Shown here piece after piece: positions 22,425 to 33,076 of a DNA stretch of 64,000 nt (the first letter of the stretch is position 1; every line of letters starts with the position of its first letter). A program made the translations under genes and the position numbers. Location of the stretch: the NCBI RefSeq assembly GCF_000346465.2, contig NC_034014.1, positions 11,289,582 to 11,353,581 of the forward strand. The letters are read 5' to 3'. The stretch is from Prunus persica (Eukaryota > Streptophyta > Magnoliopsida > Rosales > Rosaceae). Below the pieces are notes generated by a model. It saw only the letters and a list, made by a program, of their open reading frames with translations, searched no databases and had not been told where the DNA came from.

Positions 22425-22737
22425 TGGGGGGGGGGGGGGGGGGGGGGGGGGGGGAAAAAAACCCCCCCTAATTTAATTTTTTTTAAATTTAAAAAAGGGC
22501 ACTTTGAAAAAAAAAGGGGGCTCCCCCAAAACGGAAGGGAACCCAAATTTTTGGAAAACTTGGGTGGGGAGAGGGGGGGGTTGTTTGTTCTTTTTTTTTT
22601 GGCCCCCGGGTTTTTTTCTTTATTTAGGGGGCGGGGANNNNNNNNNNNNNNNNNNNNNNNNNNNNNNNNNNNNNNNNNNNNNNNNNNNNNNNNNNNNNNN
22701 NNNNNNNNNNNNNNNNNNNNNNNNNNNNNNNNNNNNN
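22425..22737. other. Low-quality sequence and 100-N assembly gap
   Basis: A G run of about 28 bases (22427-22454), then short runs of A, C, T and G homopolymers (for example CCCCCCC, TTTTTTTT, GGGGGGG), lead into 100 N at 22638-22737. The homopolymer-only texture is typical of unreliable contig ends. Any frame across it is meaningless. Confidence 0.95.
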
Positions 22738-22810
22738 TATTAGGGGCTGGAGGAGAGCCGACCTGCTAGGGTTAGAGGTTCGTTGGAGTAGTCATTAGCT
22801 GCTGATCAAC

Positions 22811-22816
<6 letters not shown>

Positions 22817-22857
<41 letters not shown>
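22817..22857. repeat. (GA)n microsatellite
   Basis: About 20 consecutive GA units directly after the gap. Length may be unreliable because of the gap. Confidence 0.9.
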
Positions 22858-22859
<2 letters not shown>

Positions 22860-23489
22860 CTGAGAAGATTGCAAGGAAGAAATGTGTAGCTTATTTTTTT
22901 TCCTAATCTTATAATTAAGCGTGTATTATCTAAATCGGGGTGTGTGGGTTGTATTAGTTAGTCGGGTAAGGAGAGTATTAAAAATCTAATCCGTTTAATA
23001 TAGTCCAGTAATTAAATAATACAAGTTGACACCAAACAACTGACATGGACTATTTACTCATATCAAGAGTCTAATACGATGTATCAAACATACCCTAAAG
23101 AGACTTTTTTCTTGCCAAAATAACCATCAAGAGATTCAAAGACTCAACGACCTTCATCAAGCTTGTGAAAAAATTTCGAGCCTCATTTTCGATCAAGTAC
23201 AAACTGGGGGCCCTTTTGAAGTTTAACACTCAACAATTGCCATGTCAGAACCCGAGCCGACATATTATAATTTGAGCTGCCACATCATCACTCAAGCAGC
23301 CAGGTGCATCACAAGCTAGGTTCAAAATAGTGAAATAAAATTAAACTAAGTTGTCACTAAGGAGATTGTAATTTGTACCGCACTCATATACATGGATTCA
23401 TTAACAATTAAACACAAATACAACGCGGCTTATAGGTTTGTTAATTGTCACATATATATAGTAACCATGGCCACTAGACCACTAATGTT

Positions 23490-23960
23490 AGGGCTCGTCA
23501 TCGGGCCGGGTTTTATATTGTTTTTTTTAGGGCGGATTGAGGTTTGAAAGGGATTGGCCCGAGTCTACCCATAGGGCCAAACTTAAGTGGGCTTTTCGGG
23601 CCAGGGCACCCATGGGCCGCCCATTGCTTGTTTGTTTTGCCTTATATTGCCTTGCCTTACTTTCATCCTAACCATTTAAGTGAATGTCTTGTCTTTTTAC
23701 TACTTATTCTTATATTACTCTATTTACTTAAGTTTACAATGAAAATATGGAAGTATCCCTCATTTGAAATAGAAATAAGGCAAAAACAAAACAAGGCAAA
23801 TGGGCAGCCCTACTTGGGTTTGGCCGGAGGTTTCAAATCCTGAGCCCAAGCCCTACCCAACCTTAAAAAGGGCCGGGTCGAGCTGTCCTAACCATCAGGC
23901 TGGGCCGAGCTTTGGCCTATCGAACCTCAGGCTACCCACTTCGGCCCGTGGGCCAAATAA
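23490..23960. repeat. GGCCCGGG-rich repeat, possibly a hAT-type MITE
   Basis: The sequence is dense in CGGGCC, GGGCCC and GGCCGGG phrases from 23500 to 23955, with opposite orientations in the two halves around an AT-rich core. This resembles hAT MITE subterminal composition. Terminal repeats and a target duplication could not be fixed. Confidence 0.4.
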
Positions 23961-24034
23961 TACTCCCTAAATAATGTACATAGGTGAACTGTGGGTTTTG
24001 CCTCTTTTGCTAGTAGTGTGATAAATTTATGAGG

Positions 24035-24400
24035 TATTTAGTTTATATACACATTCTTAGCACTAGTGATATAGATAAACCCTACACCATTTAATTTATA
24101 TAAACAAACCATTTAATTTCTATAAATAAACCCAAAAATGGACAGCTGACCCTTTTGAATTTAATTTTGAATATTAAATTACATTGATGTCATGTTGATT
24201 GTTTTAGGTTTATTTTTATGAGGTTTTGGGGTTGGACTTGTTTTAAGAAATTTATGGCCGTTTTGTAATTTATGGGAAGTTCGAAACCTATTTGTTATGT
24301 TGTAAATGAGCTTTGGTTTCTAAAGTCAATTTCATATATATATATTTTTTTATAACTTGAGCCCATATAGATATATTGAGCATAATAGTGAAACTCCATA
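24035..24400. repeat. Repeat U, single unit (B then reverse-A)
   Basis: Begins with ATTCTTAGCACTAGTGATAT (arm B) and ends with GAGCATAATAGTGAAACTCC (outer end of reverse-A). It matches parts of 15797-16125 and 39320-41410. It is a single unit without nesting, which helps define the element. No coding capacity. Confidence 0.7.
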
Positions 24401-24842
24401 AATTTATTTTGTAGGATTGTTTTTTTGTTTGATCAAACTGAAGAAAATTTGCGCACATAGTTAAGAACCCCAATTTAGACAACCGACAAGGAAATAGTGG
24501 CTGCATAATGGCCTTTGACTACAGACACCAAAATCAGTGTCCTTTACTCAGTGGCTTAACAGGTCATATACTTTATTCTTGATATACAATTGATGTCCCA
24601 CATTTTAAACCAAGCTATGTTTGGCTCAAACCTAAGTTTTAAGGTCTCCTAAGGGGACACTTAATGGATACGGGTTACCAATTTCTCCAAAACTGCCGTT
24701 TCTGAATGAAAAAAAAAAAAAAGGATTGAAATTGCAAGAGTTAGATGGTTTGAATAGGTGTTATCTCATTTGTGGACATTGAATATGTCATTGCTAATTA
24801 ATTTTAGAAAAACCAATGAATAGGTCATGTTAAGTTTTGATG

Positions 24843-24999
24843 GAATCACCAACGAGTCTAGTCCGATGGAAAGTGCATTGATTCTTAATGACCAGTGGTC
24901 TTAGATTCGAATCTCAATGACGCAAACATTTGTGTGAGAAACCCCATTCTATTCTAGTTTAAACTATCACTTGTATTCAAAAAGAAAAAAAAAGAAAAA
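24843..24999 (+). mobile_element. tRNA-derived SINE with TSD
   Basis: An A-box-like TCTAGTCCGATGG and a B-box-like GATTCGAATCTC are about 45 bases apart, followed by a TTGTATTC-type end and an A-rich tail with G interruptions (24980-24999). The flanks repeat AGTTTTGATG (24833-24842) and AGTTTGATG (25000-25008). Layout and size (about 157 bp) fit a plant SINE. Confidence 0.75.
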
Positions 25000-25621
25000 A
25001 GTTTGATGAGAAACCATCTTTACTCTATGGTAAGATGATGGTATTCCTACCTGAGAAGTACTGCAAAGCTAAGCCAGTAAATGCTTATGCAATCAGACAA
25101 AAATATTTGAGATCTCTCCAATATGCCATTGCCAAGCACCAACCAAACATAGAAACAGCAACAATGATGGCTGAACTGCAAACTCATTAAAACCACACAG
25201 TTACTATTGAATAGCCATGTTGGAAATTGTACACGAACATACAAAAACAGACACACACAAAAAAAAAAAGATTTTCGTTTCATTTTCTTATATATAAAAA
25301 ATTCTAAGCTATTTAAAATTTCCTATCTATCCACCATATGAGAAGAGTTCATATACAAAGAGAATGTCACTGTAGCGAAATTTCAAATATGTCGGAAAAT
25401 TAAAATACATGATAATATCATCACAGTGGCACCCCATTACATGTAAATTTTTCTCCCACCGTACATACCAATCCAAATGGGAAAACACAATATCTCTCTG
25501 CAAGTGCTTTAATCTCGAGTACCAACCCCATGAATTTATGGCTAATGAATTTTCCCAACCTCTCCCACTTGCCCATCAATTCAATGCCTCACATGGCCAT
25601 GACACATGTCACCGCTAGGAT

Positions 25622-26188
25622 TCACATGATCGGTTTCTTACTTTCTCTGATCAGATCATTCCAGATTTGTGTAAAAACTTGGATAATAACATCATGGTGG
25701 GATGCAGAGTTGAGTTCAAGAAAGCAGCTGAGCAGCTCCTGCAGATCCTCCTTCGAATAAATCTGCTTCTCTACGATCATCTGCAGCATAGACTGCCTGA
25801 AGTCTTGGTAGGGATCGTTGGATTCCTTCACCACAGCAATGCTGTCGTCGATCTTCGTCCACTTGGGGCTTGGGAACTTGGTGTTCTTTGGATTTGTGCT
25901 TTCTGATGAATCAGACGGGTGTGAGGAGGAGTTGTTGTTGAAGGAGATTGTGGTGGAGGTGCACTGGTCCTCATTATCATCGTCGTCGTCATCGACAGTG
26001 AAACTGCCATTTTTGTCACAAGAGCTTGAAGAGGAACGTCGTTGTGGAGTTGGGTTTTGGGGGATTTGGGTTTTGGGTTTTGGAGTTGGCTCATATACAT
26101 CTGAGAGCTTTGGCTTGCCACAGCCACAACCTGCAATATTGGATATGAGTAGGGTTTTGATAAGCTTGTGCTTTTTGCTGGAAGACAT
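25622..26188 (-). CDS. OVATE family protein (OFP)
   Basis: An intronless 188-residue protein with a C-terminal OVATE domain at about residues 116-180 (DDSIAVVKES, then DPYQDFRQSM, then LQELLSCFLELN, then IIQVFTQIW). OVATE proteins are plant-specific nuclear repressors that bind TALE homeodomain proteins and TRM proteins and shape organs and fruit. The N-terminal half is low complexity: a CGCGKPKLSDVY motif near residues 21-32, common in OFPs, then a Ser stretch and an Asp run (66-71). Its size fits the small OFP6/OFP8-like group. The leader is GA-rich (26190-26280). The family call is firm; the subgroup is a guess. Confidence 0.93.
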   Translation of the reverse strand: MSSSKKHKLIKTLLISNIAGCGCGKPKLSDVYEPTPKPKTQIPQNPTPQRRSSSSSCDKNGSFTVDDDDDDNEDQCTSTTISFNNNSSSHPSDSSESTNPKNTKFPSPKWTKIDDSIAVVKESNDPYQDFRQSMLQMIVEKQIYSKEDLQELLSCFLELNSASHHDVIIQVFTQIWNDLIRESKKPIM

Positions 26189-26289
26189 TGGAGGGAGGGA
26201 GGGAGGGAGATATAGAGAGAGTTCTTTTACTATTGCCTTTTAGAGAGAGAGAGAGGAAGGGAGAGAGAGAGATTTTGGTTTAAGGAAGC

Positions 26290-28070
26290 TGGGAAAGTAT
26301 TGTTGGTAGGAGTCTTTTTCAGCAATCAATATTTTTGCTCTGGCATGAGACTTGTGTGAACGAGAGGGGAGGTGTGTTTTGGTAGGAGTCTTTTTCTGTA
26401 ATACTGTTGAAGCAGAGGAGGGTTTTTTATTTTTTATTTTTTATTTTTTATTTTTATAAAAGAAGCATTTGACTTAAGAGTATTGGAAATCAAACTTAAA
26501 AGCATGTGTGACCTTGGCAGAGGCAACCTTCGTGATAAGATTCTTCCCTTCCAAGTTTATCATCTATATATTATATCAAAACAATATTTTATAAGAAATA
26601 AAAATAATATTATGTAATCTTTCTCAATGAACATATCTAACTGATTGTTTAGCTTGGAAGGAAAAAAATTTGATTATTTTTGTTCTTCTTTATAAAATAA
26701 TTAGCCCTTTGGCACATGCGTGGTTTTATTTTTTTATTTTTTATTTTATTTTTAAAATTAAGAAAAGATAGCATGGGTAGTTATGTTCCATAAAAGTATG
26801 ACATATTATATGATTTTATTTTTATTTTTTATTTTTATAATATAAAAAATATAAATTTATCATATTATCCTCATTTAATTAATAATTTCAATTTCTTAAT
26901 ATTTGAATTAACCAATGATATTTTATGGTATTTTGAATGTTTCACAATTCTCTGTCTTTTGCTTTATATATATAGATAATCAATAACTTTTTATTTTCGG
27001 TTACGTACAACTTTTTTTAATAAGCATAATAATAACTCAAATTGAAAACTAATATCTAAGATTCTTGGCATGAAACTAATTTGGAGTTAATAAAAAAAAA
27101 TTGGATTTTGGAGGGAATAATGACGGATTCCGAATTAACCGGCACTAAAAAAATAATAGAAATTAAACGAGGCCCAAAAGACCAGAACTGGGTCGAAAGA
27201 GTTCTTTAGCAAAGCCTAAGGAGGCCCATGGACTAACGAGACCAGGCAGGGTCGCATGTGGTCGGTCCTAGAAGCCCACGCACAACTTATTTAAAAGGAC
27301 CAATATCCATGTCCCTGTGGAATCCATTTCCTCTATCCTCGTGCATTTGATCTCTCTTTTTTCATCCTTTCTTTGGACTGACATGAAAAGATTCTAGGGA
27401 AGCTTATTACTTGACGTAGAAGAAATTTAATTTGCCCAAAAGGGCTGGATCCAGGAGTAGAGATTGGCAAGATTCGACTTCAATACAAAAGGACAAAATT
27501 GCAAATTCTAATAGTCACCATCAACAAAACCATCTCATGCTTATTGCGAATAAAAAAAATATATATTAGGGCAGTTTGATTCCGATTTTATTTATTTATT
27601 TTTGTTCGAGATAAAAAGAAATTAAAGATCAAGGAGGATATAGAGGAATGTTGAAGAAATACATATGAAAAGAAAACTAAAAACTGAAAACAATCTTCAA
27701 GTTGTTTTCTTTTTTAAGTATTTGTTTCGTGCATTCTACTTCATTCTTTTCTCCTTCATGTATATTTCTTCATCTCTAATTTTTTCCATATATTTTCCTT
27801 CTATCTCTAGTGAAAATAATGAAGAGAAAAAAAAACTGAACCGAAATGGTAATCTATCACAATTAGAAGAAAAAAAAAACTATTCATTACCAACTAGCAA
27901 TTGATCTAATGATATTTCTTTCTAACTTGTTAAAAGAAGTAGCAGTTTGAGCCACCTTCCCCGTATCAAAAGATAAACAGAAAAAGAAAAAGAAAAAGAA
28001 AAGGAAACTACTCGTTGCCTAATTTCAATTTTCTAGTACTACCCAAATACACTGACGTTCTTTGTGGGTT
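26290..28070. other. Intergenic; no gene seen, a possible solo LTR near 27120-27540
   Basis: AT-rich DNA with TTTTTATTTT repeats at 26427-26456. The stretch 27120-27540 has moderate GC, a TATTTAAAAGGACC motif and a CTCTATCCTC leader, which would fit an LTR promoter, but no LTR partner or target duplication is visible. Confidence 0.35.
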
Positions 28071-28071
28071 T

Positions 28072-28455
28072 CTAACGACGAATATGAATTGCTCCTAATA
28101 GCCTACCAAACACACGCCTGATTGCAGTAACAACACTTCTGCTGAAGATTTTCAGATTACCAAAAAGCTGCATAGTCGAAAAGCGCGGTACGGCTTCTTT
28201 TGGCTCTGGCATGGGCTGCAAGTAAGCCCAGGCAGCCTTCTGCACCAACAAGTTGCTTATTGGGATTTGATAAGCTGATTGCATGGCCAAAGCTTTTGGA
28301 GACGAACGAGTTTGAGGTCTTGTTGAGGAGGGCATCAGATCCTTGAGCGAAGTATATTCTAACAAAGGACAATTGACCTCTGAATTGGTTGTGGGGAAGC
28401 TTTGACTTCGAAACTTAGTCCAAGAAAACCTTCTTCGTTCATTTGATGACTCCAT
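28072..28455 (-). CDS. Uncharacterised plant small protein
   Basis: A 127-residue intronless frame with the texture of a real gene. The basic start contains RRRFSWTKFRSQSFP. The middle has the Leu-rich CPLLEYTSLKDLMPSS and a KAAWAYLQPMP motif near residues 73-83. The C-terminus is basic-hydrophobic (AIRRVFGRLLGAI). The sequence feels like a plant family of small proteins without known function, but I cannot name it. No signal peptide is obvious; the C-terminal segment could be an amphipathic helix. It stands alone, 1.9 kb from the OVATE gene on the same strand. Confidence that it is a gene is moderate, based on composition and codon pattern. Confidence 0.6.
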   Translation of the reverse strand: MESSNERRRFSWTKFRSQSFPTTNSEVNCPLLEYTSLKDLMPSSTRPQTRSSPKALAMQSAYQIPISNLLVQKAAWAYLQPMPEPKEAVPRFSTMQLFGNLKIFSRSVVTAIRRVFGRLLGAIHIRR

Positions 28456-28667
28456 GCTGTTTAAGCTCCAACGAAAATACAGTTATGGGGTCTGGTTGGC
28501 TTTTGTTTTGAAAGACGAGGGTTTTAAAAGTTTGTATTTACATAGAGTGTGGCAGTTGATAGAGTCTCAAAGGGATTCAAGTTTCTGTTGCTTTGGAATT
28601 TTAGTTCAAATTGGTAACTGTTGGCAAAAGCAATTTTATTCTCTAGGGATTTGCTTCACGTCCTTCG

Positions 28668-28775
28668 GAGTTTGATCAAGGATGAAATATGCCAATTATA
28701 ATTTGGTATTAAATAATTCACCAATTATAATCAGAGTTTGATCAAGGACGAAATATGCCAATTATAATTTGGGAA
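28668..28775. repeat. Short tandem duplication, 66-bp period
   Basis: GAGTTTGATCAAGGATGAAA and the following ATGCCAATTATAATTTGG occur at 28668 and again at 28734 with one change. This is a simple local duplication. Confidence 0.8.
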
Positions 28776-28779
28776 GTAC

Positions 28780-29388
28780 CTATTACTTTATGCCACGTGC
28801 ATATCTACACAAGTATTTGGGGCGTTTGGCTATATTACGATAAATTCAGTTTTTATTACTCTTTTATTTTTGTGTCTAAGCTAAGGAGAGGTGTAACGGG
28901 GCTTAAACGCAGGATCATTTGGGATATATCAAAAATCTGAGTCAATCCAACTAACACTCCATTGGTAATTTTTATTACTTTACAATTTGAGAATATCTGT
29001 TCTAAAAACTTTATAAGAATGTTTTGATAACATTGTTAAAGCATATTACTGAAACACCCTGTTTGAGGTAAATTAAATATAGGACACCAATAACATAAGT
29101 AACTTGCTTTTAGTATTTGAGCTACAAATTTTTGGGCCACCAAACCAAAGTATTTGTAATCAGGTTGGTACTACAATAGCGGTATGTCATACTTATGTTG
29201 AAAATATTAATTACCATTATGGTTAGCCGTAAAAGCATAATACCATCACATGTTAATATTTTTTTCTTGGTAAGACACACATATGTATAATGTATGTATT
29301 TGAGTGTATATTAATACGAACCATAACATTGGTTTTGAGAAGTATATACGGGAAAAAAAACATGTATTTACTCCTACCAAACTTTCAA
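28780..29388. other. Intergenic, no gene seen
   Basis: AT-rich, no recognisable exon or paired repeats. Confidence 0.4.
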
Positions 29389-29734
29389 ATTTAGGAGAGT
29401 TTCACTATTATGCCAAATATAGGGGCCCCAAGTTATAGGGAAAAAAAACCCTGCATGAAAATGGACTTTAGAAATACACCCAAAGCTCATTTACAACATA
29501 ACAAAGAGGCTTCGAACTTCCTATAAATTACAAAATTTTTATCGATTTCTTCAAACAAGCCCAATATCAAAATCTCATTAAAAAAACCAATAACACTCAA
29601 CAGGACATCAAAGTACTTTAATAATCAAAATTAAATTCAACAGAGCCAGTTGTCCTCTTTTGAGTTTGTTTATAGAAATTAAATGGTGTAGAGTTTATCT
29701 ATATCACTAGTGCTAAGAATGGGTATATAACTAA
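29389..29734. repeat. Repeat U, single unit (A then reverse-B)
   Basis: Starts GGAGAGTTTCACTATTATGC and ends in TATCACTAGTGCTAAGAATG with GGTATATAACTAA. It is the opposite orientation of the unit at 24035-24400. A MULE-type MITE has inserted at its right edge, duplicating TATAACTAA. Confidence 0.7.
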
Positions 29735-29949
29735 CAGTTCTGATCTCTTGGACCCCTGTAGTCCAAGAGATTTATAGTCACTCACCGTTGAATGTAAATT
29801 CAACGGTTCACTCATTTATGACTTGAATCGGGTAATAATTATTTATGTCATATTGCATTTATATATATCATTTTGAACCATTGGATTAATATCGAACGGT
29901 GGGTGACCACAATCTCTTGGACTCCTGTGGTCCAAGAGATCGGGACTGA
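29735..29949. mobile_element. Mutator-type MITE with 9-bp TSD and hairpin termini
   Basis: A 215-bp element. Left end CAGTTCTGATCTCTTGGAC and right end, reverse-complemented, TCAGTCCCGATCTCTTGGAC. Each terminus also contains its own stem-loop (ATCTCTTGGAC and GTCCAAGAGAT around a short loop). The inverted match runs inward for about 50 bases through CACCGTT. Flanks are a perfect 9-bp repeat TATAACTAA at 29726-29734 and 29950-29958. A 9-bp duplication indicates Mutator-like transposition. It is non-coding, so it is mobilised in trans. Confidence 0.88.
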
Positions 29950-29959
29950 TATAACTAAA

Positions 29960-30540
29960 TGCCTCTTATATATATTCAAGTGTTGAAACATATTTTTAAA
30001 CATTAAAAATAATACTAAATTTGCAAGTTCGGTTGGAGTAAATTCATGTTTTTTTTTTAAATAAATGTATATACTTCTCCAAACCAAACAACAAATTTTT
30101 TGGGTAATTTTAGCTTCGGTTTATCCAACCAAAAAAATTTGGTGGGTCTGGTTTTTTCGAAACAAAAGAGCACACAATATGTGGTGGGAGAGAGAGAGAG
30201 AGAGGTCATTTGGGCTCTTGAAAAAGAGGCCCAATATATTTCTTTTATGGTTTGTGTTTGTCAAGCAAACCGACAATCTCCAGCAAAAATAAAAAGGAAA
30301 CCGACAATCTCAAGCCCACTACACACACAATGGGCAAAAATTGTACATTGATGAAATCGTAAAGAGATAAAAAAATATAGAGCGACTTGGATTGTCTTAT
30401 AGCCTCATGTAGTAAAGCTGCTTGTGCATCTTCTTCTGCTTCTTGCGTGGTTCAATTCAATTTCAAAGGGATTAAATTCCAAGACATTTCTTCTCAGAAC
30501 ACAACCCATTAAATTAAAGCATGTTTGATTAGAATTAGAT
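29960..30540. other. Upstream region of the DUF1279 gene
   Basis: No separate gene seen. A short GA microsatellite lies at 30189-30203. The region from about 30380 is the likely promoter and leader of the gene starting at 30563. Confidence 0.5.
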
Positions 30541-30562
30541 AGAAAGTTTTGGTTGGAAAACA

Positions 30563-30803
30563 ATGGCAACAGCTGTGCTAGTCCCCTGTCTTAACTCTGC
30601 TTCCTTCTTCAACAACAATGGACAATCAAGAAATCGCTGCTGTGCATCAATTCAGCCATCCAAGGCCAGCTCTTACTCCAAACGTTTCAGAGTCAGAGCC
30701 CTGAAAGAGAAAACAGAGGAGGAAATCAAAAACCCATCTTCTGCTGATTCAGCTGAAGAAATTACTAAGAAGTATGGCCTCGAAGCTGGTCTCTGGAAGG
30801 TAC

Positions 30804-30847
<44 letters not shown>

Positions 30848-31588
30848 TTTATTTGTTCTTGTGTTAAACTCCTGCCAATTTGGTTTCTTTCATACTTATT
30901 AGAAAGATAAATGTCAAGTAAATTCAATTCAGGAAAAGAAAAAAGAAAAAAAAAGAGGTATGAACTCAAAAGTGAAAGAAAATATTATGAATTGATTAAG
31001 GGAAAAAAGGTCTAGTTCCTTTTGAGCTAACAGCTGAAAGCAGTGTAAGAGTTTGAGTAAATAAGTGGTAAATAGTAAGCTATATCTATATGTAGTCACA
31101 AAGTTTTGTTATGGAAAAATGCAGATATTCAGCTCAAAAGAAGAAGGAAAGGGAGGTGTGGAAAATAAGTCCAAGGGAGATGATGCCAAGCAACTGCTAG
31201 CCAAGTATGGAGGGGCATACTTGGCCACCTCTATCATTCTCTCCATAATCTCATTTTCGTTATGTTATGCACTCGTCAGCGCCGGGATTGATGTCCAAGC
31301 TTTGCTGCAGAAGGTACAAGCAAGCAATCTTCATATGAACCGAATGCAAATATGACTTGTTTTTACCATGTAAGATATGTGGAAGAATGACTTCTCATCG
31401 TACCTACTGTTTTTTCTTTTCTTTTTCAGGTGGGAATCTCCGGGGGTGAGACCGGAGAGAAAGTTGGGACATTCGCTTTGGCATATGCTGCACACAAGGC
31501 TGCATCTCCAATTAGGTTTCCTCCAACAGTGGCTCTCACTCCCATTGTAGCCAGATGGATTGGAAAGAAAGTCGAAAAGGAGAAGTAA
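30563..31588 (+). CDS. Plastid-targeted DUF1279 (FAM210-like) membrane protein, 3 exons
   Basis: Exons are 30563-30799, 31125-31313 and 31430-31588, all in phase, giving 194 residues. Donors are AAG/GTACCC and AAG/GTACAA; acceptors are TGCAG/ATATTC and TTCAG/GTGGG. The first 45 residues are Ser/Asn/Arg-rich without acid, like a transit peptide. Residues 98-190 fit DUF1279: KQLLAKYGGAYLATSIILS begins the domain, with one membrane helix at about 112-133, then GETGEKVGTFALAYAAHKA and a SPIRFPPTVALTPIVARW end. FAM210-type proteins are organelle membrane proteins; the plant role is poorly known. Intron 1 has a long (CT)n just after the donor. The 3' end and downstream DNA are duplicated at 45261. 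Confidence 0.88.
30808..30845 (+). repeat. (CT)n microsatellite in intron 1
   Basis: About 19 CT units, starting nine bases after the 5' splice site of the DUF1279 gene. Confidence 0.9.
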
Positions 31589-33030
31589 CTTCTTCGGTTA
31601 CTTAATCCATAAACAGGAGTTTTGCTCGTAAAGTTATGGTTTATTCCCTTGTTTGTAAAATCAGCTGTATAATTTCTTAGTCATCTTTGTTCTCATCTGC
31701 CAATCTATGGTTATATATCATATACTCTCCCAAGTCTCTTGGAGTTTATACAATGGAAATTCCACTCGTGTTAACGGATCGTGCACAATATTTTGAAGTC
31801 TTATATCTAAGTGTTTGAACTCGGAGTTTCTACAATGTAACTTCAGTTTAGGTGATTGAGATGGTAATCATGCAAAATGACTGCCTGGACTTGGGGCGTC
31901 TTGAAATCACATGAACAAGAATTCAGTAAATTGAAATTATAAATTGATGATCAATGGCAAGACCCAACCCTTTGCAGAGTAATTAGGCATCACAAAATGT
32001 GGTAATTCTAGTTCAGAAAATAGCTCATCAGTTTAATTCAAAACAAAACGAGGCATCAGAGCATAAATCCTTTCCTTTTTGGGGTCCTGAAACTACCCAA
32101 CATTCTCCCCTATCCAACCTTATCCAGACTCACTACTAGCCAGTCCACTTCACTCTGGTTAATACAAGAAAAGCCAGCTAATTCTAACAATATACATGAT
32201 GTACTAACAATTGTATCCTCTTAATTATTTGCCACCATCTCATGGATATGTATATTACATTAATGTACAACAATGCAGCTACCTCCATCTTTGGTTCCAC
32301 TGTTCTTTTGTTCCTCAGACGGATCCTCCGGGAACACTTACCGGAACCTTCAACCCAATCTCTTCCGGTGAAACAAATACATGAGATGGTTGGACATCAT
32401 AGGTTCTCAGAAAAAAAGAGTGCACTTCTGCAATTAGATTCAGTAAGAATCATTTTTAGGTTTCAAGTCTTAGTACGGTTGGCAGTAGCTGGTACTTGAG
32501 TTGAGCTGGATGGCGGAGTTTGCGGCCGTGGTGTGCTGACATTAACCATATAATCTTCATCAATTGCACCCAACTCATTCCATACAACCCCAGCTATAGT
32601 TGATAGTTAAGAAATTCAGTAGACATATTTTGACCACTGAAATATTGACCCCAAGGAATAAATAATAAATGGAAAGAAAGACAACATCTTTCAGGAAAAG
32701 GATGCGTTCTGTTCTCCACGTCTGTGATACTAATATCAGCATCTGATAAAAGCCAGTGATCTGCATCACTCTGAAAAAAGGTAACAGAAAATGCTCACAC
32801 TGTAAGTCAAAGTTATTCTTTCCTCAGTACAACAAAAGACAATTTAACATGTCACACTTGTTTCTTTTTTTTTTCTTTTTTTTTCTGTAAATGATTTTTT
32901 TTGCTATAATGTTTAAAGGGTTATTTAACAAGGTACGAAAAGATACCTATTTGGCTAAATAACTAGAACTCTAGAAGATGTTTTGCAATTAAAATAGGAT
33001 TAGCAATAGCGTCCAATGGAAAGGGAAAAT
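31543..33030. repeat. Duplicated segment: DUF1279 3' end plus E2F 3' end (partner 45262-46755)
   Basis: Nearly identical to 45262-46755 over about 1.5 kb, including the last 46 coding bases of DUF1279, its 3'UTR and E2F exons 13 and 14. Divergence by eye is about 3-4 percent with a few small indels. It ends at TTGCAATTAAAATAGGATTAGCA and GGAAAGGGAAA, after which the loci differ. Confidence 0.88.
32470..32770 (-). pseudogene. E2F 3'-end pseudogene fragment (exons 14 and 13)
   Basis: A reverse-strand copy of the last two E2F exons, containing the retinoblastoma-binding tail. Exon 13 (about 32700-32770) has lost two bases in CCACGTCTGTG relative to CCACATGTCTGTG at 46431, shifting the frame just after the DADISIT codons, and shows Tyr to His in the DYWLL motif. 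Exon 14 (about 32475-32580) is otherwise conserved. Exons 10-12 are missing, so no E2F product is possible. Confidence 0.85.
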
Positions 33031-33033
33031 TCC

Positions 33034-33076
33034 ACAAGCTGCATCTCCAATTAGGTTTCTTCCAACAGTGGTTCTA
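33034..33076 (+). pseudogene. Captured fragment of DUF1279 exon 3
   Basis: ACAAGCTGCATCTCCAATTA and the following bases to GTGGTTCT match 31491-31531 of the intact DUF1279 exon 3, with a few mismatches. The piece ends just where the partial copy at 45261 begins. It sits between E2F 3' sequence and segment X. Confidence 0.8.

Larger units (their letters stand above)
20601..23095. mobile_element. Possible TIR element spanning the assembly gap
   Basis: Left GGGCTCGTTTGATACATCG and right, reverse-complemented, GGGTATGTTTGATACATCG match as terminal inverted repeats. No matching target duplication was found (ATT on the left, TAA on the right). The interior holds a leader-plus-short-ORF block (21510-21875), low-quality homopolymers and 100 N. 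It could also be two separate MITEs. Treat as tentative. Confidence 0.45.

Noticed and set aside
22419..22769. Plus-strand frame of 116 codons across the gap
   Set aside because: Runs through homopolymers and N; not biological evidence.
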